Shown: positions 58,801 to 64,000 of the stretch, piece after piece | Position numbering within the stretch: the first letter of the stretch is position 1 | How the letters are laid out: every line of letters begins with the position of its first letter | Assembly: GCA_964030475.1 (NCBI GenBank) | Contig: CAXIPT010000006.1 | Coordinates: 4,738,917 to 4,802,916 of the forward strand | Source of the DNA: Tethya wilhelma | Taxonomy: Eukaryota > Porifera > Demospongiae > Tethyida > Tethyidae | Direction of reading: 5' to 3' | Length of the DNA: 64,000 bases | Made by a program: the position numbers and the translations under genes | The notes under the pieces: generated by a model | Databases searched by the model: none | What the model was told of the DNA's origin: nothing | Seen by the model: only the letters and a program-made list of their open reading frames with translations

Positions 58801-59833
58801 CAGTGAAGCACTAAAACCGAATATCGAAAAAAAAAAGAACCCTTGACAAATTCCCTCAGGTTTTTTTAGCACACATTTATTTATGATTCTGTAAGTGAAA
58901 GTATGTGCAGTTTCGGCACAACATTGACCCCCCTGAGATGGTTTAGTTATAGACTGTACATAGTCGCCTGAGGTGGGTAAACACATTTACATTCTTGCAG
59001 ACTTCAACACTCACAACTACACACACTACTGGATGATAGGAGTAACAATAAAATGTGTAAAATACACACTTTCATTAACACCTCAATAGATAACCACTCA
59101 GAACAGTGTCCTAAAGTCAGGTGCAAATCATTGACAAAATGTTCCACTTGTTCTATTGCCTCCCACATCTAAACCACTCCAGGGCCACAGACCATACAAT
59201 AGTGTAACCTGTCTTACTGTAGCTTGACAAATGCATGGTATCTTATATATCACATAGCATAGGGGAAGTTTACTAATAGTTCAGATCTAACCAACCATTA
59301 GTTTGGTTAGGTTTCTATATAGCACTTTTACAAACGTGTGTGTAATAGTTGTGGTTGGCACTCCTTTTGAAGGAAAGACCTGCTATAAGGTTCCACTAGA
59401 GTGGGGAAGAAACACTCACATACATCATTTACTACTTATCTTCGGGCTACTTTGAGCTCAATCAAGATAAAGTTTACAACTAACAAGTAATTGTGTTCCT
59501 GTTATTAACGATATGCATGCACCATTTGAAAAGTTCATGGAGCATACGGTAGTTTTGAAACAATAGCAGCCAATATGAGCAGCTACTGCACCAGTGAAAT
59601 ATGACACCAAGTAGTTTAAATAAACTGAACTGATGGAGCACAGACACACGTGGTGGTGCTCTACTGCAGGCTTTATCTATCTAGCAACAGACTGACTCAA
59701 GTTTATAGTTTAGAGAACAGTCTTTCTACTTATTCAACAGCTCACCTTGGGAGTTTGAATAGGCGGCTAGAAGTACCAGTGAGAGTAGACAGAACTGCAG
59801 CTGCCTCAATCCTCGTCTCAGGATACTCTGCAT
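49882..59833 (-). CDS. Ig-FN3-FN3 single-pass receptor
   Basis: Five exons: 59833-59746, 54814-54476, 52115-51733, 51025-50794 and 50288-49882; 482 aa, phases 1-1-0-1, frame closed. Signal peptide RRGLRQLQFCLLSLVLLAAY; Ig-like domain (~30-142, LLIRCEAVELRDNSD ... STVRCAVIRDG); FN3 1 (TVTIDWGKSPAPDDAPLEGY) and FN3 2 (~240-347, NISGVSEPGDYVVGVAAVNS); TM (GVGSLVFICVIVLCFLIVVM); ~95-residue tail. The tail opens RVRTNKLERERTTYDFDDPG, the same pattern as RVRAVEREKTTYTEYDDP in the neighbouring family, and adds LEEYGLEP. Joining the signal exon across 4.9 kb rests on matching phase, strand and a good donor (CCAAG|GTGAG); it is the least certain step. The large introns hold no other gene I can support. 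Confidence 0.75.
54900..59740. other. Large intron, repeat-poor, no supported gene
   Basis: Short open frames occur on both strands, none with splice structure, recognisable motifs or repeats of known genes. Small CA tracts occur at 57050 and 57652. Confidence 0.5.
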
Positions 59834-60556
59834 ATTTCAAATTTATCTTTCACGATAAGGTATCTTCACAACGAATTTACTGCGACAGTTTATAGACTAA
59901 GACTAGTAGTAGAGTAGTATATCAACTCTCAGGACTGTTATCTCATAGAGTGTTGAAGGAAGCACTGTTCTTTATAAGGGACGCTTTCTTTGTCACATTG
60001 CTTCATGACAAAGAGAAACCTTAGCAACATCTGTGCATGTGCGGTAATTACATCCTGTTAGAATTTTGGCGGGAAATGCCACAGTCTGAATGCAGAAAGG
60101 ACTCAACTCAGTTGGAGATCTAATTCTTCCTTAGGTTAGAATTAAGGCATGCAGGCAGCTGTGCAATACTGTCAGCAATATGAGAGACCTGTGAATAAGC
60201 TTTCCCATTCTCCCTATAAGGTGACAAATTGCTATGTGTGTGAGCTCTTGTGTGGTAAATAAAGTTGAAATGAATTTCATAAGCAGTTATGGCACAAATG
60301 GATTCATGATCACTAAATTGTGTGCACTTCAGCATTCATGTGTTGGCTTTTTGTGAGTTTGCAGAACAACAATAATTATCAATAATAGTCAAAATTCCAA
60401 AATAGATGCACAAGTTATTAAGAATGTGTTAAATATTTATAGCCAGCGTCTCACAATACTCCACTGAGCATGCTGTGAAATCACTGAATACAAATCATAT
60501 CATAAGTTACATGCAAAGTACTACTACAACTGCATAAACACAAACAAATGAGCAAA

Positions 60557-60650
60557 ATAACAAATGGCTATACATCAAATTGTGACTGGATAATTAGTTA
60601 AAGTCTTCAAGTTTACAAACAATTCATATACAGTACAGCAACTGAATGCC
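60557..60650. repeat. 95-bp dispersed repeat, copy 1 (copy 2 at 63143-63238)
   Basis: AACAAATGGCTATACATCAA ... CAAGTTTACAAACAATTCAT appears at both places in the same orientation with a few insertions. Confidence 0.85.
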
Positions 60651-60851
60651 TTATCCGACAACTACTATAATATTATATAACAGTTTTCATGTACAACAGC
60701 CTCATAAAATCATCTTCTAGTCTAAGTGTTTTTCTCAAAGATTTCCCTTTGAAATCAGTACTCATGCATGCAAGTTTTGCCACTGCACAACCAAATTAAT
60801 TCGGAATTAGCTAGGTGACCACATCCTGCTTATTATTATTATTATTATTTC

Positions 60852-61345
60852 TTAATTGTCTTCACTTGAAGTTCACGTGTAGTACTCTCTTGACTTACAA
60901 TTGGAGAATTTCCATTGCAAAATTTTTGACTTTTAATTTATACTCAATGTTTGGTTTCAAGCCTCTCAGGGTGACTGAGTTGTCTTGTAAAGGTTCCATT
61001 AACCACGCAATCAGATTCCCTCGATCAATGGTATATTCAAATCCTGGACTATAGTACACTTCCTTTTTGTCTTCACTTGAACCTCACTTGTAATGCTCTG
61101 TTGACTTACACTTAGTAATTTTGCATAACAAACCCTTACTTTGACATTTTAATTTATGATCAGTACTTGTCTGAGTTCAAGCCACTCAGGGTGATGGAGT
61201 TGTCTTGTGAAGGAGTCCATTGACCATCCATCACTTTTAACTTTTTGGTAAAGAATGCCTGTAATTGAGGTAGTTTACACTGCAGGCACTAACTTCAGTT
61301 TAAGATGAATGCAATCCAGTTCCCTCCAGAATGGCATACTCGAAT
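60852..61345 (-). pseudogene. Two tandem FN3-like exon remnants
   Basis: The minus strand codes PGFEYTIDRGNLIAWLMEPL followed by QDNSVTLRGLKPNIEYKLKV (61060-60895), which resembles the second half of an FN3 domain. A diverged copy (EFEYAILEGTGLHSS ..., QDNSITLSGLNSDKY, 61345-61150) is broken by stops. The two DNA copies are about 210 bp apart and share CTCAGGGTGA and GTTGTCTTGT blocks. No flanking receptor exon is seen. Confidence 0.45.
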
Positions 61346-61469
61346 TCTGGACTGGGTACTTCAAATGGTATTGTGTTTCTATCCTTGTAGCATATAATCT
61401 CTGCTCCACACTCCTCAAGATTCTTAGGCTTTGTCAGAGACACGATAAATTTCATATTCTATTAGTATT

Positions 61470-61740
61470 TTTTTTTTTTTTTTTTTTTTTTTAATAATTT
61501 TTTCAAAATTAAAGATATCGACATCAAGCCAGCTGGTACATCATACACATCAAGTCAGCTGGCAACACAAAGATGATTGAACCAGCTGGAAACACACCGA
61601 CATCAAGCCAGCTGGCAACACATAGCCAATTGAAACTCTCAGCTTCTCTTGTAGTATGCATGAGTTCTCCCTCTATCCCTAAGCCTTGATAATTATACCA
61701 CCAACCACCAACCACCAACCACCAACCACCAACCACCATG
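61470..61740. repeat. Poly-T, CAGCTGG repeats and (CACCAAC)n
   Basis: A T-run at 61470-61492, then four irregular copies of a CATCAAGCCAGCTGG unit (61522-61615), then five units of ACCACCAACC (61697-61736). Simple-sequence DNA only. Confidence 0.9.
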
Positions 61741-61830
61741 TAACAATTCTATTATGCTGAATAACAATTGCATAATGTTATAGCGGAGTCAACTGATGAG
61801 TCCCGCCGCTGTGAAAAATAAGGGATGAAA

Positions 61831-62054
61831 GGTATACTATTATTTTACCCCTTAGGGCCAAGTTAATATTGTAAATTTTCAAGTTCAGCAAACTCAGATT
61901 TAATGCCTACAAATTCACTGAGCACTGACAATATCTCAAGGAGGCAATTTATTTGAGCTCAAGTTATGCTTACACATTCAATCTTAATATCATTTTTATA
62001 TTCTATCTCACTGCATAGATTCTTGGCCCTAAGGTGGTATTATAATAGTATACC
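61831..62054. mobile_element. 224-bp inverted-repeat element
   Basis: GGTATACTATTATTTTACC...CTTAGGGCCAAG at the left pairs with CTTGGCCCTAAGG...ATAATAGTATACC at the right, giving ~32-bp imperfect arms. No coding; a MITE-like unit. Confidence 0.85.
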
Positions 62055-62848
62055 TATTGGCTGCTATGCAAACACTTGAGAATTTTGTTGTAACATAAAT
62101 ACTCATTGTAACATTGTTGTACCCATAATTCTCTTATTTAGCATATTATACAGCACTGGCGACTTTCAAGGACACTTCACCTCAAGGACAGTATAACTTG
62201 TATGGAAAACTTCAAATAAGAAGACACCACACACACACACAAGTGATAACATCTCTACATAGGGTCACTACAAGCTAGTTTCATCCCACAGGTTTAAAGC
62301 ATTGCCTACATACATACCTATTTAGGCTATTATGATGAGACTCCTTGCGGAAATTATGGATGGTAACTGCTGGTACTGGCGTAGCACTTTCCTTGCATAC
62401 TGTAAGTAACTTCTTTTTTCTCATGATCATAACTACATGCTCACATGTCTCGTGCATCACGTTGTTTTAACTTCCCTGGCCGGTCCTGTAAAAGTGGGAG
62501 GGGCTAGTCGCGTGAGAATTTACGCGCGTACACGCGTATTTACAAACAGTTAGAGGCGTGGTCTAGCATATGATTGCCCATGGCAACGATCCTCAACTGA
62601 AAGTGAGCAGCTGGCCTTTCTTCTTTGATCTTTGCTGGCAGTTTTAGCTGAAGAGCATGACGGAACTGCTCTGCAGATGGCCCATGGCTCAATGATGATG
62701 TCCATTTTGAACCGAAGCTGAGTAAGCGACAATAGCTCAAAATCAACGCATAAATTGAGAAATTTATGGCACATCATCAGTGTTCTGATACTGAGCAAGT
62801 AGAATTATATAAATTTTGTATACTTTTCCGATCTCTCTTAACGGTAGG

Positions 62849-63021
62849 TGGTTCAAGTTTTGCTGAACAGTTTTCCAATGGCTATCTCTTTGGGGAGATG
62901 CTTCATAAACACGGACTAACTTTGGTCGTTTCTCCAAAGGAACGTGAGTTGATAAGATTACTGCTAGGAACACTAACCAAACTATCGAACAAAGGCCTAG
63001 AAAAGAACAAAAACAATTTTT
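62849..63021 (+). CDS. Weak CH-domain-like fragment
   Basis: After an AG acceptor at ~62847 the frame reads GGSSFAEQFSNGYLFGEMLH then KHG, resembling the N-terminal calponin-homology-like domain of sperm-flagellar SPEF2-type proteins (F.K.FS.GYL.GE.L...). After about 28 residues the resemblance ends and the frame stops at 63021. Upstream exons are not evident. It may be one exon of a gene running off this window or a relic. Confidence 0.3.
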
Positions 63022-63249
63022 GACAATAATTATTAGAATTAAAACTAAATCTACTTAACAAGCAGAAGCTTTAAGGTTAGGATGCACAGTTTGAATACCG
63101 TATATATAGCTCCAAATTTTCGTGGTTCAAAAAGTTCATGATATAACAAATGGCTATACATCAAATTGTGACTGGATGAATTAGTTAAAGTCTTCAAGTT
63201 TACAAACAATTCATATACAGTATATACAGCAACTGAAATTGATGGCCTT

Positions 63250-64000
63250 TGATGTTTATTTGTATACACTACGTGACGTATATAATATCATGATCTGTAG
63301 TATTTCCCTATTCATCTCACCTCGAAACTTAAATTCTGATAGGCACTTGACGAAGGTTCTCAATGTGTAAATTTCAGTTCTCTTTTCTTTGATCCACAAA
63401 GTCAAACTGCTATTTATAATTTATATTGAAGATGGATGTACCATAATCTCTTATCACTGATGCAAGAGCTTCCTCTTCTTCTCCACTTCCTCGGATTTTT
63501 GGCAACACAATAGCAATCTTCTTCATAATTTCTGTCTCGTGTACAGACACTACTGAGTTGTGAGAATGTGCCAAGCTGCTCTTTCAGTGAAATACTTGCA
63601 CACTTCTGTTTTCTGCAAGTCTGAAACTTTCCTTTCCATTACTTGCAAATCTTCTTCAATTAGCTATATTCTGCACTCGAGTTAATAGCAAGGCACTGAT
63701 TCTCTCACTAGTTTAGCTGCATTGCTATAATTTATAAAACTTGTTCAGCTAAGTGGTGGGTACCTGGGTAGAGCCCGAGGTAGTTTTTGCTTTTTGAGGG
63801 ACCACATTCATTGGCCCAGTGGGTAATGGCACATGGCAGAATGGTGGGCGGGGCTGATTTATCTGGGCGCGCACTATTTGGAATGCGTATCCCAACTGAG
63901 TTGACGACTGACGACTTGCGACTTGAGATGTCCACACCTAACGGCTTTGGATCTGTAACTTGGTGGGGCTTTTCTCGAGCACTCGACCTCACAGCTTGTA
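63250..64000. other. No gene recognised
   Basis: Open frames are short on both strands, with no recognisable motif or splice structure. Confidence 0.5.

Noticed and set aside
61795..61850. Hammerhead-ribozyme-like core (CTGATGAG ... TCCC/GGGA ... GAAA)
   Set aside because: The core string is present, but the G10.1-C11.1 pair would be G-U, no helix I partner is found for AGTCAA, and the 3' part belongs to the arm of the 61831-62054 inverted repeat. Chance is more likely.
62540..62746. Minus-strand coding region (SAEQFRHALQLKLPAKIKEE)
   Set aside because: Protein-like for ~40 residues but no splice sites, family match or continuation were found; not enough for a feature.

Overview
The window reads as nuclear DNA of a marine invertebrate, most likely a demosponge (inference). 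Protein genes have many short GT-AG (a few GC-AG) introns, the spaces between genes are AT-rich and full of small inverted-repeat elements and microsatellites, and the proteins are metazoan types: Ig and FN3 receptors, EGF-like modules, PQ-loop and HEAT proteins, and an orphan dynein exon. One 100-n gap (99-198) and six to seven single n's mark assembly joins. At two of them (18561 and 33965) the flanking sequence is repeated almost exactly, so those 'duplications' are probably unmerged contig ends.

Layout. 1-2.5 kb: a retroelement-derived nuclease-like fragment, then a minus-strand gene combining an atypical homeodomain with an HMG-box-like region. 2.6-7.3 kb: repeats, including a GC-rich foldback studded with GCGATCGC. 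4.9-14.9 kb: an Ig/FN3 receptor family. It has a GPI-anchor-like member (4863-8583), orphan TM plus triple-YxxL tail exons (9334-10209), a minus-strand Ig-FN3 three-pass member with a frameshift (10465-13102), and a 5'-truncated plus-strand paralog (13769-14893). 15.5-17.1 kb: a PQ-loop (SLC66-type) transporter. 17.5-22.5 kb: an Ig protein with the same three-pass anchor, carrying a 1.9-kb TTAA-flanked element in an intron. 22.7-27.4 kb: a 17-exon HEAT-repeat gene.

27.7-49.5 kb: a second cell-surface family on the minus strand. Each member is built from a signal peptide, EGF-like modules, one to three copies of a two-exon ectodomain I cannot name, and a Ser-rich/TM/Tyr-rich tail exon. Genes lie at 29262-32844, 40587-42994, 44869-46834 and 47797-49493, with fragments between. 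Among them is an unrelated secreted or anchored gene with four 8-Cys repeats (36116-38242). 49.9-59.8 kb: an Ig-FN3-FN3 receptor whose cytoplasmic tail begins with the same sequence as the unnamed-domain family. 60-64 kb: mostly repeats, FN3-like remnants and a weak CH-domain-like fragment.

Biological reading. Nearly every extracellular module here is bounded by phase-1 introns, and the same anchors and tails are joined to different ectodomains. Anchors seen are GPI-like, one-pass with PPPPY or Tyr motifs, three-pass, and possibly secreted. This is the architecture of a fast-evolving receptor cluster. A role in self/non-self or microbial recognition is an attractive inference, but nothing in the sequence proves it. 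For the multi-exon genes I followed reading frame across every proposed junction. Unless stated, the spliced frames close exactly.
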